From assembly GCF_902833905.1 (NCBI RefSeq), contig NZ_CADFGP010000018.1, positions 62,001-126,000 on the forward strand: a stretch of DNA of 64,000 bases. Direction: 5' to 3'. How positions within the stretch are numbered: position 1 is the stretch's first letter; every line of letters starts with the position of its first letter. Both the position numbers and the translations under genes were made by a program. Under the pieces are notes generated by a model. It made no database searches, was not told the origin of the DNA, and worked only from the letters and a program-made list of their open reading frames with translations. Positions 25,866-35,254 of the stretch are shown piece by piece. The stretch is from Paraburkholderia tuberum STM678 (GTDB lineage: Bacteria; Pseudomonadota; Gammaproteobacteria; Burkholderiales; Burkholderiaceae).

Positions 25866-26759
25866 TCAGCTCGCGTTGGCCGACGAGGAGCCGGAGCCCG
25901 TCCCCGGCCGCACCACCACCGTGCAGGTCGTGCCCGCCGCCAGCATCACGTCGGGCGGCACCGAGTCGATCCGCACGCGCACCGGCACGCGCTGCGCGAG
26001 GCGCACCCAGTTGAAGGTCGGATTCACGTCCGCGAGCAGTTCGTGGCTTTGCGGATTGTCGCGGTCGTAGATGCCGCGCGAGATGCTCTCCACGTGGCCT
26101 TGCAGCGTGCCGCCGCTCATCAGCCGCACTTCGGCCTGATCGCCGACGCGCACGTGCGGCAGCTTGGTTTCCTCGAAGTAGCCATACACCCAGAACGAGT
26201 GACTATCGACGATCGCGAGCTTCGCGGCGCCGGCGCTCGCATAGTCGCCGCGGAACACGGACAGGTTCGTCACGTAGCCGTTGACCGGCGACACCACGCG
26301 CGTGCGTTCGAGGTTCAGCTTCGCGGCGTCGAGCGCGGCGAGTGCCTGCTGATAGGCGGCATCGGCGGCGGACGCGGTATGCGTCGCGTTTTCGCGGCTT
26401 TCCTTCGACACCACCTGCGAATCCATGTCGGCACGCCGTTGCGCGTCGTCGCGCTTCATCTGCAATTCGGCCTTGCGCGCGGCAACGGCGGCCTGCGCCT
26501 GCTCGACCGCGATCTGGTAATGCGACGGATCGATCTGCATCAGCAGGTCGCCCTTCTTCACGAACTGGTTGTCCTTGACCGGCAGATCGACGATCGCGCC
26601 CGACACGTCCGGCGCGACGTTGACGATCTCGGCGCGCACGCGGCCGTCGCGGGTCCACGGTTCGTCCATGTAATGGACCCACAGCACGCGGCCAATCACG
26701 ATCGCGACGATGAAAATGACGGCTGTCGCGATGAAGCCCACAAGATTTCGGATGGTCAT
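25866..26759 (-). CDS. HlyD-family periplasmic adaptor (AaeA-like)
   Basis: A 297-residue membrane-fusion protein. One N-terminal TM helix (~8-28, GFIATAVIFIVAIVIGRVLW), then a biotinyl-lipoyl half-motif VNVAPDVSGAIVDLPVKDNQFVKKGDLL-type segment (~47-75), an alpha-helical hairpin, and a second half RVVSPVNGYVTNLSVFRGDY. It bridges the inner-membrane FUSC pump and the outer-membrane channel. Last gene of a leftward efflux operon, 13 bases after the DUF1656 gene. Confidence 0.9.
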   Translation of the reverse strand: MTIRNLVGFIATAVIFIVAIVIGRVLWVHYMDEPWTRDGRVRAEIVNVAPDVSGAIVDLPVKDNQFVKKGDLLMQIDPSHYQIAVEQAQAAVAARKAELQMKRDDAQRRADMDSQVVSKESRENATHTASAADAAYQQALAALDAAKLNLERTRVVSPVNGYVTNLSVFRGDYASAGAAKLAIVDSHSFWVYGYFEETKLPHVRVGDQAEVRLMSGGTLQGHVESISRGIYDRDNPQSHELLADVNPTFNWVRLAQRVPVRVRIDSVPPDVMLAAGTTCTVVVRPGTGSGSSSANAS

Positions 26760-26772
26760 GTTTCGACTCTGA

Positions 26773-26973
26773 TCAACGATAAACGGCGAGGCCGAGAAGG
26801 CCGCACACGGACACGAGCAAGCTGGCCCGGAACAGGGAGGGGTGCCACACCACGCGATACAGGCCCGTATAGGCGATCACGCGATCGACGAGCCAGGTCA
26901 GCGCGGCGCCCGCGATGAACAGCAGCACAATGGCCGGCACATAGGCATCGAGCACGGCGATATCACGCGGCAT
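26773..26973 (-). CDS. DUF1656 small membrane protein (AaeX-like)
   Basis: A 66-residue protein with two TM helices (~11-31 and ~44-63), typical of DUF1656/AaeX partners of FUSC pumps. Start at 26971-26973 has AAGGAG upstream and overlaps the end of the FUSC gene by 11 bases, so translation is coupled. Longer readings into the FUSC gene are spurious. Confidence 0.88.
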   Translation of the reverse strand: MPRDIAVLDAYVPAIVLLFIAGAALTWLVDRVIAYTGLYRVVWHPSLFRASLLVSVCGLLGLAVYR

Positions 26974-29182
26974 GAGGAACTCCTTTTTCTTCTGATGCGT
27001 CCGCGCGCGCGCCGATCGCCGAGGCAAGCGGCGACTGCGGATCGAGCAGCGCGGTACGGATGAAATGCAGTTGACTGAGGATGCGCAACAGCTGATGGCG
27101 TTCTTCACGCGATGGCGTGAAGCCGGCCGTCAGCTGCTGCACTTGCGCGATCGCATCGGCGGTCGCCGCGAGCGCGCGCGCGAAGTGCTGCTGCCGCGGC
27201 CGCTCGAACAGCGCCGCGAGCGCATCGCGCAGCGCGCGCAGCGCGACGCGCCACGGTGCCGCTTGGTGGTAGCGCGGCTCGTTGGGCAGCGTCGCGATTT
27301 CGCGGCGCAGGTCGATCACCGCGTTGCCGACCTCCAACACCGAAAACAGCCAGCGCAGCGTGTCGCGCTTCGTTTCGGGCTCGTTCTGCGACAGCGCGTT
27401 GATCTGGAACATCAGATCGCGCGCGCCGCTTTCGAAGCGCGAGCGCACGCGTGCCAGATCCGCGCGGCCGGCCAGCACCACCTGGCGGCGCAGGTCGACG
27501 AGCAGGCGGTTGCGCAGCCACGGCGTCGACGGCGGCAGCAGCACCGCGAACGCGATCGACGACACCAGCATCGACAGCACCAGCGCGAGCGCGTCGTTCA
27601 TGAACGCGCTCGGGTCGTAGTGAATCACGTTGTCGGGGCCGGCGAGGAAGCAGAAGAAGATGCAGTAGCCGACGCCGTAGCCCGCGAGCGTCGCACGCGT
27701 GGTCATCAACACGCCGAGCAGCAGGAACGGCGTGAGCGCGACGCACAGCATCACGAAGCCGTCGATGTGCGGATACACGCCGAACACCGCGATCATGCCC
27801 ATCAGCGTCGCGAGCACCGTGCCGCCGGCCATCTTGAACGCGGTGCGCTTCGGATCCGGCGACGCCGACGCGAGCGCGCACACGGCCGCTGCGACCAGCG
27901 TCAACGTCGAGCCGCTCGGCCAAGCGGTGGCGATCCAGAACGCCCCGAGCACCATCATCACGATGGCCGCGCGCAGGCCCGCGACGCCGGCCGCGATTGC
28001 GTTGGTTTTCGGCTCGTAGCGCTCGATCCAGCGTTCGCGCGCGTGCTTGTCGACGGCGAGCGACGCGTAGGTCGCCGCGTACGCATGCAGGTCGTCGATG
28101 AAGCGGTACAGCAGCTCGGCGCCCGTGTCGAAATCGAGCAACGGCGCGTCGGGGTGCGTTTCGAGCTCGTCGCGCGTCGCGCGCACGCGTTTGGGCAACT
28201 CGCTCCTGTAGGTGTCGAGCTGGGCCGCGGCGTGCGCGGCGTCGGCCGCGCTCAGCACCGGCTCGCCCGACTTCGCGAGCAACGGCGCGATCTCCTTGAA
28301 GTACGGTTCGAGCGCGGCGATCGCGATCGCCGCGCCGTGCGTGCCGCTGTCGCGCAGACGGTTCATCAGCTGATGCAGCGCGTGAAAGCGCGTCGACGCG
28401 GTCATGAACTCGCTGTTCAGACGCGCGAGGCGCCCGCCGCGCATCCGCGAATCGGGGCCTTCGAACACGGCGATGCTGCGCGCGGCCTCGAAGCCGACGA
28501 TGTCGGCGACGAAGCGTGCATTGGTCGCCTCGATCTGGGCGCGGTCGTTGCGCCCGGCAAGCGACGCCGACACGTACTCGACGAACGCGGAGAAGCGCGC
28601 ACGCACGGTGCTGCGCATCTGCAGGCCGGCGAACTGCGGAAACACGAGGCCGCTGACCGCGCCCGCGCAGATGATCCCGATCACCACTTCCGCGACCCGC
28701 GTGAGCGCGCTCAGGAACGCGCCGTCCGGATGCTGCGAAGCGGGGATGCCGATCAGCGCGGCCGTGTAGCCCGCCAGCACGAAGCCGTACGAACGGAAGT
28801 TGCGATTGCGCGCGGCGCCGGCGGTGCAGATGCCGACCCAGATCGCGGTCGTGACGAGGAACAGCTCCGGCTGCTGCGCGAACAGTCCGATCAGCGCGAG
28901 CATCACGACGAGACCGACCAGCGTGCCGCAGATCCGATAGAAGCTCTTCGCGAACACTGCGCCGCTTTGCGGCTGCATCACGATGAACACGGTGGTCATC
29001 GCGGTGCGCGGCTGCGGCAGATCGAGCTTCATCGCGATGCCGAGCGCGAGGAAGCACGCGGCGAGCGCCTTGAACAGATAGATCCATACGAGGCCGTCGG
29101 TGCGCGCCCAGTGGGCGGCGGCTTCGTAGAGCGCGGCGAACGAGGCGGGGCGCGCGCTCGACGGGGAGGGCGAGGAGGACAT
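26963..29182 (-). CDS. FUSC-family inner-membrane efflux pump (AaeB-like)
   Basis: A 739-residue protein with two blocks of about five to six TM helices (residues ~30-185 and ~385-530) separated by soluble helical regions, as in AaeB/FUSC pumps for aromatic acids. Near the N-terminus are LPQPRTAMTTVFIVMQPQSGAVFAKSFYRICGT-like residues characteristic of the family. AAGGAAGG precedes the ATG. The gene follows the NodT lipoprotein gene by 8 bases. Confidence 0.9.
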   Translation of the reverse strand: MSSSPSPSSARPASFAALYEAAAHWARTDGLVWIYLFKALAACFLALGIAMKLDLPQPRTAMTTVFIVMQPQSGAVFAKSFYRICGTLVGLVVMLALIGLFAQQPELFLVTTAIWVGICTAGAARNRNFRSYGFVLAGYTAALIGIPASQHPDGAFLSALTRVAEVVIGIICAGAVSGLVFPQFAGLQMRSTVRARFSAFVEYVSASLAGRNDRAQIEATNARFVADIVGFEAARSIAVFEGPDSRMRGGRLARLNSEFMTASTRFHALHQLMNRLRDSGTHGAAIAIAALEPYFKEIAPLLAKSGEPVLSAADAAHAAAQLDTYRSELPKRVRATRDELETHPDAPLLDFDTGAELLYRFIDDLHAYAATYASLAVDKHARERWIERYEPKTNAIAAGVAGLRAAIVMMVLGAFWIATAWPSGSTLTLVAAAVCALASASPDPKRTAFKMAGGTVLATLMGMIAVFGVYPHIDGFVMLCVALTPFLLLGVLMTTRATLAGYGVGYCIFFCFLAGPDNVIHYDPSAFMNDALALVLSMLVSSIAFAVLLPPSTPWLRNRLLVDLRRQVVLAGRADLARVRSRFESGARDLMFQINALSQNEPETKRDTLRWLFSVLEVGNAVIDLRREIATLPNEPRYHQAAPWRVALRALRDALAALFERPRQQHFARALAATADAIAQVQQLTAGFTPSREERHQLLRILSQLHFIRTALLDPQSPLASAIGARADASEEKGVPHAA

Positions 29183-29190
29183 GGCCTTCC

Positions 29191-30813
29191 TTACTCGGAC
29201 GCGGGCGCGTTCGGGGCGCGCGAGGCGGTGGTGGCGGCGGTGATGGCTGCGTTGGTCCTGGCGTTGGCGTTCGCATCCGCTGTTGCCTTGTCGCTACTCG
29301 CCGCGCCGCTCTTGCTCTCGCCGCTGCCCTTGCCATGCGCCGGCAACGTTTCGTTATCCCGCGGACCGTTGGCCGGATCGTCGAGACCGCCGCCGAGCGC
29401 CGTCATCAACGACGCATGCGCGCCGAGCCGCTCGGCCTGCACTTTGGCGACACCTTCCTGCGCGCGCAGCAACTGGTTTTGCGCGACTAGCACGTTCAGA
29501 TAGTCGGTCAAGCCGCGCCGGTAGCCTTCGCGCGACAGCTCGTAGTTCCTGCGCGCGGCGGCGACCGAGCGGTCGGCGTCGTCGGCCTGGGTGGTCAGCG
29601 AACGGATGCGGATCACCTGGTCGGAGATGTCCTTCAGCGCGCCCACGATCGACTGGTTGTAGCGCTCGACGGCCTCGTCGTAGCCCGCCGACGCCGCGCC
29701 GAGCTGCGAGCGCAGCCGGCCGCCGTCGAAGATCGGCAGCGTCAGCGCGGGACCCACGCTCCAGCTATGCGACGGACTCTTCAGGAACTGGAACAGCGGC
29801 CCCATCGCCGCATAGCCGCCGATCGACGCGAGCAGGTTGATGTCCGGATAGAACCCGGCCTTGGCGACGTCGATGCCGCGCGCCTGCGCGGCGACCGTCC
29901 AGCGTGCCGCGACCACGTCCGGCCGGTGGCCGATCAGATCCGCGGGCAGCGCGGCCGGCAGACCGGCGGGCGCGGCGAGCGACAGCGCCGGGCGCTGGAT
30001 CGCGTCGCCGGCGCCCGGACCCTTGCCCGCGAGCGCGGCCAACTGATTGCGGCCGAGCGCGATCTTCTCCTCGATCGCGTCGATCTGGCGCTCGTACTCG
30101 GGCATCGGCGTCTCGGCCTGGCTCACTTCGAGCTGCGTGCCGATGCCGCCCTTCAGGCGCCGGTTCGCGAGGTCGACGATCTGCTGCTGTTGCTGCAGCG
30201 TGGCCTTCGCGATGTCGAGCAAAGCGTAGTTCAGCGACATCTCGATATAGGTGCGCACGACATTCGCCTGCAGTTCGAGCTGCGCGGCGCGCGCGTCGGC
30301 GGCGCTGGCGTGCGCGAGGTCGAGCGCGCGCTCGGCGGCGTTCTTGTCCTTGCCCCAGAAGTCGAGGTGATAGGCGAGGCCGAGCGTGCCGGTGTTGTTC
30401 CACGACTGCTCGCCGGCGAGCGGGCCCGGGCCGTAGAACACGTTGTCGGCCCACTGCTGGCGCTGGATCGACAGGCTGCCGTTGACTTGCGGCGCGAGCG
30501 CCGCGCGCGCGACGCCGGCCATCGACGCCGCCTCACGCACGCGCGCCTGGGCGACCGCGAGACTGGGATTGCCGGCTTGCGCGTCCGCGATCCACCGGTC
30601 CAGCTGCGGATCGTCATAGGCGCGCCACCAGTCGGCGGCGGGCCACTGCGCATCGGCGTTGGCGGCGCGGATTGCGTTGCCCGCATCAAGCGACGCAGGA
30701 TTGATCGTGTGCGTTTGCGGCGCGACGCCTCCGGTACTTGCGCATCCGGCGATTGTTAATAGGATCGTAAGAACCGCGACTGCGGCGATCCCTTTGGGTA
30801 CCGGAGACTGCAC
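29191..30813 (-). CDS. Outer-membrane efflux lipoprotein (OprM/NodT family)
   Basis: A trimeric TolC-type channel subunit of about 540 residues with two OEP repeats. The lipoprotein signal has a hydrophobic core AVAVLTILLTI and a lipobox ending AGC. I choose the GTG at 30811-30813: GGAGG lies five bases upstream. The TTG four codons earlier would place that site inside the coding sequence. The C-terminal ~60 residues are Lys/Ser/Ala-rich low complexity (KSGAASSDKATADANAN). It leads the efflux operon, divergent from a LysR gene. Confidence 0.9.
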   Translation of the reverse strand: MQSPVPKGIAAVAVLTILLTIAGCASTGGVAPQTHTINPASLDAGNAIRAANADAQWPAADWWRAYDDPQLDRWIADAQAGNPSLAVAQARVREAASMAGVARAALAPQVNGSLSIQRQQWADNVFYGPGPLAGEQSWNNTGTLGLAYHLDFWGKDKNAAERALDLAHASAADARAAQLELQANVVRTYIEMSLNYALLDIAKATLQQQQQIVDLANRRLKGGIGTQLEVSQAETPMPEYERQIDAIEEKIALGRNQLAALAGKGPGAGDAIQRPALSLAAPAGLPAALPADLIGHRPDVVAARWTVAAQARGIDVAKAGFYPDINLLASIGGYAAMGPLFQFLKSPSHSWSVGPALTLPIFDGGRLRSQLGAASAGYDEAVERYNQSIVGALKDISDQVIRIRSLTTQADDADRSVAAARRNYELSREGYRRGLTDYLNVLVAQNQLLRAQEGVAKVQAERLGAHASLMTALGGGLDDPANGPRDNETLPAHGKGSGESKSGAASSDKATADANANARTNAAITAATTASRAPNAPASE

Positions 30814-30968
30814 GGTTTCCTCCAAATTTGACTATAGAAGCTTGTGCGCAATTATATTTTTTGATCGATTGCGGAATAACCGGTAAGGATGCAAGGCATT
30901 TTTACCAGACATGAGACAATCGCCATTGCTGATCGTGTAACAATCGCTGCCGATTTCTGAGGATAGGT

Positions 30969-31907
30969 ATGGACACGCTTCAAAACATGCGCGTTTTCGT
31001 CCGCGTCGTCGAAGCGGGCAGCTTCACGGGCGCCGCGCAGCATCTGAATACGACGACGGCCTACGCGTCGCGCGCGGTTTCCGATCTGGAAGCGCATCTG
31101 CGCACGCGGCTTTTGAACCGGACCACGCGCCGCATCGCGCTGACCGAAGCTGGCGAGCGCTATCTGCAGCGCTGCGAGCAGATTCTCGCGTACGTGGATC
31201 AGGCGGAGGCCGAGGCGAGCGATGCGCACGCGCGTCCGTCCGGCAAGCTGAAGGTTCACGCGATGACGAGCTTCGGCCAGCACTACGTGGTGCCGGCCGT
31301 GGGCCGTTACCAGCAGCGCTACCCGGACGTGCAGATCGAACTGACGCTCGCGCAGCGCATGCCCGATCTGCTCGACGAAGGCTTCGACGTGTCGCTGACG
31401 CTCGCGACCAACCTGCCGGATTCGGGGCTCGTGTCGCAGCGCCTTGGCAGCGCGTTCAGCATTGCGTGCGCGTCGCCGGCGTACCTCGAACGGCGCGGCG
31501 TGCCGCAAACGCCTGCGGACCTGGCGCAGCACGTCTGCCTGCAGATGGTGACGCCGGTGAATCCGCCGGACAAATGGACCTTCGACGGCCCGAACGGCGA
31601 GGAAGTGGTCTCGCTCGGCGCGGCGACGTTTCAGGTGAACGTGGCCGAGGCGATGGTCGTGGCCGTCGCCCAGGGCATGGGCGTAGCGCTGATTCCGATC
31701 TACTCGGCGATCAGCCGTTTGCGCAGCGGCGAACTGCTGTGGCTGATGCCCGGGTACACGTCGCAGCAGATGAATCTGTATGCGCTGTATCCGTCGCGGC
31801 AGTATCTCGATGCGAAGATCCGCACGTGGGTCGAATTCCTGCGCGACGAGTTGCCTTCGACGCTGGCGGCGGATCAGGAGGAGTTGCGGCAGTTCGCGCG
31901 GACCTGA
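30969..31907 (+). CDS. LysR-family regulator, divergent from efflux operon
   Basis: A 312-residue regulator: N-terminal winged HTH (MRVFVRVVEAGSFTGAAQHLNTT, ~6-28) and a C-terminal LysR effector domain. GAGGATAG precedes the ATG. Placement 155 bases from the divergent NodT-FUSC-DUF1656-HlyD operon mirrors aaeR-aaeXAB, so an aromatic carboxylic acid is a likely inducer (inference). Confidence 0.9.
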   Translation: MDTLQNMRVFVRVVEAGSFTGAAQHLNTTTAYASRAVSDLEAHLRTRLLNRTTRRIALTEAGERYLQRCEQILAYVDQAEAEASDAHARPSGKLKVHAMTSFGQHYVVPAVGRYQQRYPDVQIELTLAQRMPDLLDEGFDVSLTLATNLPDSGLVSQRLGSAFSIACASPAYLERRGVPQTPADLAQHVCLQMVTPVNPPDKWTFDGPNGEEVVSLGAATFQVNVAEAMVVAVAQGMGVALIPIYSAISRLRSGELLWLMPGYTSQQMNLYALYPSRQYLDAKIRTWVEFLRDELPSTLAADQEELRQFART

Positions 31908-31963
31908 CCGATCTGCTCGTCATGCATTGACGTTCGAGCGGCACGCGGAGTGCGGCAAGCGGA

Positions 31964-32002
31964 GTGGGCACGCGGCGTGGGCACGCGGCGTGGGCACGCG
32001 GC
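31964..32002. repeat. Three tandem 13-bp repeats
   Basis: GTGGGCACGCGGC occurs three times head to tail in the 250-bp gap after the LysR gene, preceded by degenerate GCACGCGGAGTG. No gene or terminator overlaps it. Confidence 0.75.
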
Positions 32003-32158
32003 GTGACAGCCTGTTACACACGCGCCGCGCCGCAACATTTCTTTACTTCTCACGCGCAGTCGATTTGTTAACGTGTCGTTCACGCGCCGGCGCTTCGGCC
32101 GGACGCGCTGGATTCGGCGCCGTTCGGCGCCTCGCAACCACTGAAGGACGACACACTC

Positions 32159-32311
32159 ATGGATACGCACCTGATGATCGGCTTGGCCGTCATGTTTGGA
32201 CTGATCGGCGTCGCCGCGTCGCGCGATCTGCTGCGCCGCATGCGCGAACAGCAACCGCGGCTCGTGCCGGTCGAGGTCGAGTCACAGGATGCGCCGCGGC
32301 GCGAGCGGTGA
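32159..32311 (+). CDS. Small single-TM protein, hypothetical
   Basis: A 50-residue frame starting at an ATG preceded by GAAGGA. Residues ~5-20 (LMIGLAVMFGLIGVAA) form one membrane helix, followed by a basic stretch SRDLLRRMREQ and an acidic tail. This positive-inside single-span shape, the Shine-Dalgarno and the third-position GC bias favour a real gene, but I recognise no family. It stops 41 bases before the end of the convergent phosphoesterase gene. Confidence 0.5.
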   Translation: MDTHLMIGLAVMFGLIGVAASRDLLRRMREQQPRLVPVEVESQDAPRRER

Positions 32312-32352
32312 GCGGCGGCGGGTTGATCTGATGCAAGAGGCCCGAGCACCCG

Positions 32353-33159
32353 CTAGATCTCGACGACCTTGTCCCACGCAAACAGCGGATTTTCCCACTG
32401 GCGCGTGCGCCGGTCGAAATAGCCGCGCGGATTGCACACGACGCGCGTGCCGTCCACCACGTAGTCGAACGACGTATGCGTGTGGCCATGAATCCACAAC
32501 GCGACAGGCGCGCGCACGAGTTCGGGCAGATGGTTGACGAAGCCCGCCGACACGCGGTCTTCGGCAAAACGCCCGGCCAGGCTCAGCCGATGCGGCGCGT
32601 GATGCGTGACCACGATCGTTTGGCCGGCGAACGGTTTGGCAAGCTCGCTTTCGAGCCACGCGCGCGCATGCTGGTGCAGCGCGAGCGAATCGGCGGGCGT
32701 GAAGTCGCGCGCGGCGTCGCGCGGGTCGTGCGGCCAGTTCATCTGGATCAGCCCGCGATAGTCGAGCATGACCCGGCGCGCGGCGACGATCGATTCCTCG
32801 ATTGCATCCGGCGTCGCGCCGTACAGCGCGAAGTCGGTCCACAACGTCGTGCCGAGCACGCGCCAGCGGCCCTGGCTGTCGACCAGCGCGGCGTTGTTCA
32901 GCATATGCACGTTGTCGACCTGCGCGGCCGCGTCGAGCATCGCGCTCTCCAGCGCGCCGAATTCACCGTCGTAGTACTCATGATTGCCCGGCACGTAGAC
33001 GACCGGCACCGCGTCGTCGAACGCCTGCGCGGCCCAGCGCGGGCCGGCCGCATGATTGTGGATGTCGCCCGCCAGCACCACGAGATCCGCCTGCGCATGC
33101 GGGATCAGTTCAGGCTCGTCGTTTTCCAGATGCAGATCGGACAGCACGCGAATCTTCAC
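32353..33159 (-). CDS. Calcineurin-like metallophosphoesterase
   Basis: A 268-residue enzyme with the full metal-binding set: DLHLE (~8-12), GDIHNH (~31-36), GNHEYY (~58-63), THHAPH and GHTHTSFD near the C-terminus. Such proteins hydrolyse phosphodiesters with a dinuclear metal centre; no specific substrate can be named. The 52-base gap to the oxidase gene upstream on the same strand suggests cotranscription. Confidence 0.88.
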   Translation of the reverse strand: MKIRVLSDLHLENDEPELIPHAQADLVVLAGDIHNHAAGPRWAAQAFDDAVPVVYVPGNHEYYDGEFGALESAMLDAAAQVDNVHMLNNAALVDSQGRWRVLGTTLWTDFALYGATPDAIEESIVAARRVMLDYRGLIQMNWPHDPRDAARDFTPADSLALHQHARAWLESELAKPFAGQTIVVTHHAPHRLSLAGRFAEDRVSAGFVNHLPELVRAPVALWIHGHTHTSFDYVVDGTRVVCNPRGYFDRRTRQWENPLFAWDKVVEI

Positions 33160-33211
33160 GGACGCGACTCCTGCAAAACGCCTGCGCGCCGGATCGCGCA
33201 GGCTTCAGATA

Positions 33212-34630
33212 TTAGCGTAGCACCTTGCCCGGATTCATCAGGTTCAGCGGATCGAGCGCCTGCTTGATCGCGCGCATCATCCGCACCTCGACGTCCTGCT
33301 TGTAGCGGGCGGCTTCGTCGATCTTCAACTGGCCGAGTCCGTGTTCCGCGCTGATGCTGCCGCGATGCGCATCGACGCTGTCGTAGACGATCCGGTTGAT
33401 CGGGCTCTGGTACTGCCGCAGAAACGCCTTCGCATCGACGCCCTCGGGCGCCTGCACGTTGTAGTGCAGATTGCCGTCGCCGAGATGGCCGAACGTGACC
33501 ATGCGCGCGCCCGGCGCGGCTTGCGCGATTGCCGCATCGGTCGCTTCGATGAAGTGGCCGATGCGTGAAATCGGCACCGCGATGTCGTGCTTGATGTTCA
33601 GGCCCTCCTCGGCCTGGGCGAGCGGAATGTGCTCGCGCAGATTCCAGAACGCGCGAGACTGCGCGAGGTTTTCCGCCACCACGGCGTCTTCCACGAGACC
33701 TTGTTCGAGCGCGGTTTCCATCAGCCCCTCGAACAGCGTGCGCGCGTGCACTTCGCTTTCGCTGTCCGACAGTTCGAGCAGCACGACCTGCGCATGTGGT
33801 TCGGCGAACGGATAACGCGTCTGCTCGAAGTGCCGGCCGACGAGGCGCAGGCAGAAATCCGACATCAGTTCGAAGCCGGTCAGGAGCGGTCCGGCGACGC
33901 GTTGCGTGAGCGCGAGAAAATCGAGCGCCGCATGCGGCGACGCGAGCGCGGCGAGCGCGGTGACGCGCGCGGCCGGCTGCGGATGCAGCTTGAGCACCGC
34001 CGCGGTGATCAGGCCCAGCGTGCCTTCCGCGCCGATGAACAGGTCGCGCAGATCGTAGCCGGTGTTGTCCTTGCGCAGCCCGCGCAGGCCGTCCCACAGT
34101 TCGCCTTGCGGCGTCACCACTTCGAGGCCGAGGCATAGCTCGCGCGAGTTGCCATAGCGCAGCACGCCGGTGCCGCCCGCATTGGTCGACAGATTGCCGC
34201 CGATCGTGCAGCTGCCTTCGGCGGCGAGGCTCAGCGCAAACAGACGCCCGGCCGCTTCGGCGTGCTTCTGCACGTCGGCGAGGATCACGCCGGCTTCGAC
34301 CGTGATCGTGTTGTTGTGCGGATCGATGTCGCGCACGCGATTCAGGCGGCGCAGGCTGATGACCGCCTGCGCGCCGCTCGCGTCGGGTGTCGCGCCGCCC
34401 GCGAGGCCGGTGTTGCCGCCCTGCGGCACCAGCGCGACGCAATGTTCGACCGCGAGCCTGACGAGCGCGGCGGCTTCCGCGGACGTGGCTGGGCACAGCA
34501 CCGCGCAGGCCGCGCCGGTGTAGCGGCGGCGCCAGTCGGTCAGAAAGGGAGCGGTGTCGTGCGGATCGGTCAGTACGTAAGTCGCGCCGATGGCGTCGCG
34601 GCAGGCGGCGAGAAAAGCGGTGTGGGTCAT
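33212..34630 (-). CDS. FAD-linked oxidase, D-lactate dehydrogenase/GlcD type
   Basis: A 472-residue FAD_binding_4 oxidoreductase. The FAD site shows PQGGNTGLAGGATPD (~66-80) and GGNLSTNAGGTGVLRYGNSREL (~131-152); the C-terminal cap has GHLGDGNLHYN and the substrate-side EHGLGQLK, ending MNPGKVL. The family oxidises D-2-hydroxyacids (D-lactate, D-2-hydroxyglutarate, glycolate). No GlcE/GlcF neighbours, so a single-subunit dehydrogenase is more likely. Start at 34628-34630; longer readings have no support. Confidence 0.87.
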   Translation of the reverse strand: MTHTAFLAACRDAIGATYVLTDPHDTAPFLTDWRRRYTGAACAVLCPATSAEAAALVRLAVEHCVALVPQGGNTGLAGGATPDASGAQAVISLRRLNRVRDIDPHNNTITVEAGVILADVQKHAEAAGRLFALSLAAEGSCTIGGNLSTNAGGTGVLRYGNSRELCLGLEVVTPQGELWDGLRGLRKDNTGYDLRDLFIGAEGTLGLITAAVLKLHPQPAARVTALAALASPHAALDFLALTQRVAGPLLTGFELMSDFCLRLVGRHFEQTRYPFAEPHAQVVLLELSDSESEVHARTLFEGLMETALEQGLVEDAVVAENLAQSRAFWNLREHIPLAQAEEGLNIKHDIAVPISRIGHFIEATDAAIAQAAPGARMVTFGHLGDGNLHYNVQAPEGVDAKAFLRQYQSPINRIVYDSVDAHRGSISAEHGLGQLKIDEAARYKQDVEVRMMRAIKQALDPLNLMNPGKVLR

Positions 34631-34662
34631 GTGGATCGGTTGACGGTGTTGGGGCTTGGGCC

Positions 34663-35244
34663 TCAGGCGGGCGGGATCGGTTCGCTGGCGGCTTGCTTTG
34701 CAGCCTGCTTTGCAGCCTGCTTTGCAGCCTGCTTCGCGGCTCGTTTCGCCGCGCGCTTGAACGGTCCGACATACGCGAGTGCGCAGGTGAAGAAGATCAT
34801 GGCGAGTGCCGCTTGAAGCCAGCCGAGCCGCGCGCTCAAGCCATGATCGCTCCAGCCACGCACGACGCCTTCGGCGAAATACAGCAGGATCAGCATCGAC
34901 GCCCATTGCATCGTGTAAAGCCGACGTCGCCACACGCCCGGCAACGCGCAGAGTAGCGGCAACGCTTTCAGCACGAGCAGCGAGCCGCCAGAGCGCAACG
35001 GCGCGAGCCACCATTCCCATGCGACGGCAAGCACGATCATCGAGACCAGTGTGAAAGCGGCGACGAGCGCGGCGGCAGCTTTGGGTTGCACGGGCACGAC
35101 GGTTGTAGATGCCGACGCGTTGGCCGCGAGGCTTGCGGGCGCCGCGTTCGCGTGGTCCCCGGAGTTCGTGGCCGCGAGTTCAGCGCCACCCGCGTCACGA
35201 CGGGCGTCGTCGCGTTCGGTGGGTTGCGGATCCGGTTCGTTCAC
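34663..35244 (-). CDS. DUF2069 membrane protein with C-terminal KQAA repeats
   Basis: A 193-residue protein from a GTG at 35242-35244. An Ala/Asp-rich hydrophilic N-terminus is followed by about four TM helices (AAALVAAFTLVSMIVLAVAW, LLVLKALPLLCALPGVW, TMQWASMLILLYFAEGVV, LQAALAMIFFTCALAYVGPF), the DUF2069 pattern. The C-terminus is AKRAAKQAAKQAAKQ-like, encoded by 12-bp tandem repeats. It begins 11 bases after wrbA, and the wrbA-DUF2069 pairing is common in this family. Confidence 0.85.
   Translation of the reverse strand: MNEPDPQPTERDDARRDAGGAELAATNSGDHANAAPASLAANASASTTVVPVQPKAAAALVAAFTLVSMIVLAVAWEWWLAPLRSGGSLLVLKALPLLCALPGVWRRRLYTMQWASMLILLYFAEGVVRGWSDHGLSARLGWLQAALAMIFFTCALAYVGPFKRAAKRAAKQAAKQAAKQAAKQAASEPIPPA
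34692..34740. repeat. 12-bp tandem repeat coding KQAA
   Basis: Near-identical units GCCTGCTTTGCA follow each other about four times at the 3' end of the DUF2069 gene, giving an Ala-Lys-Gln tail. Copy number in such arrays usually varies by slippage in whole codons. Confidence 0.8.
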
Positions 35245-35254
35245 GGCTTTACGC

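Noticed and set aside
34692..34740. CRISPR-like array
   Set aside because: Units are 12 bp with no spacers, in frame inside a gene; no CRISPR array was seen anywhere in the window.
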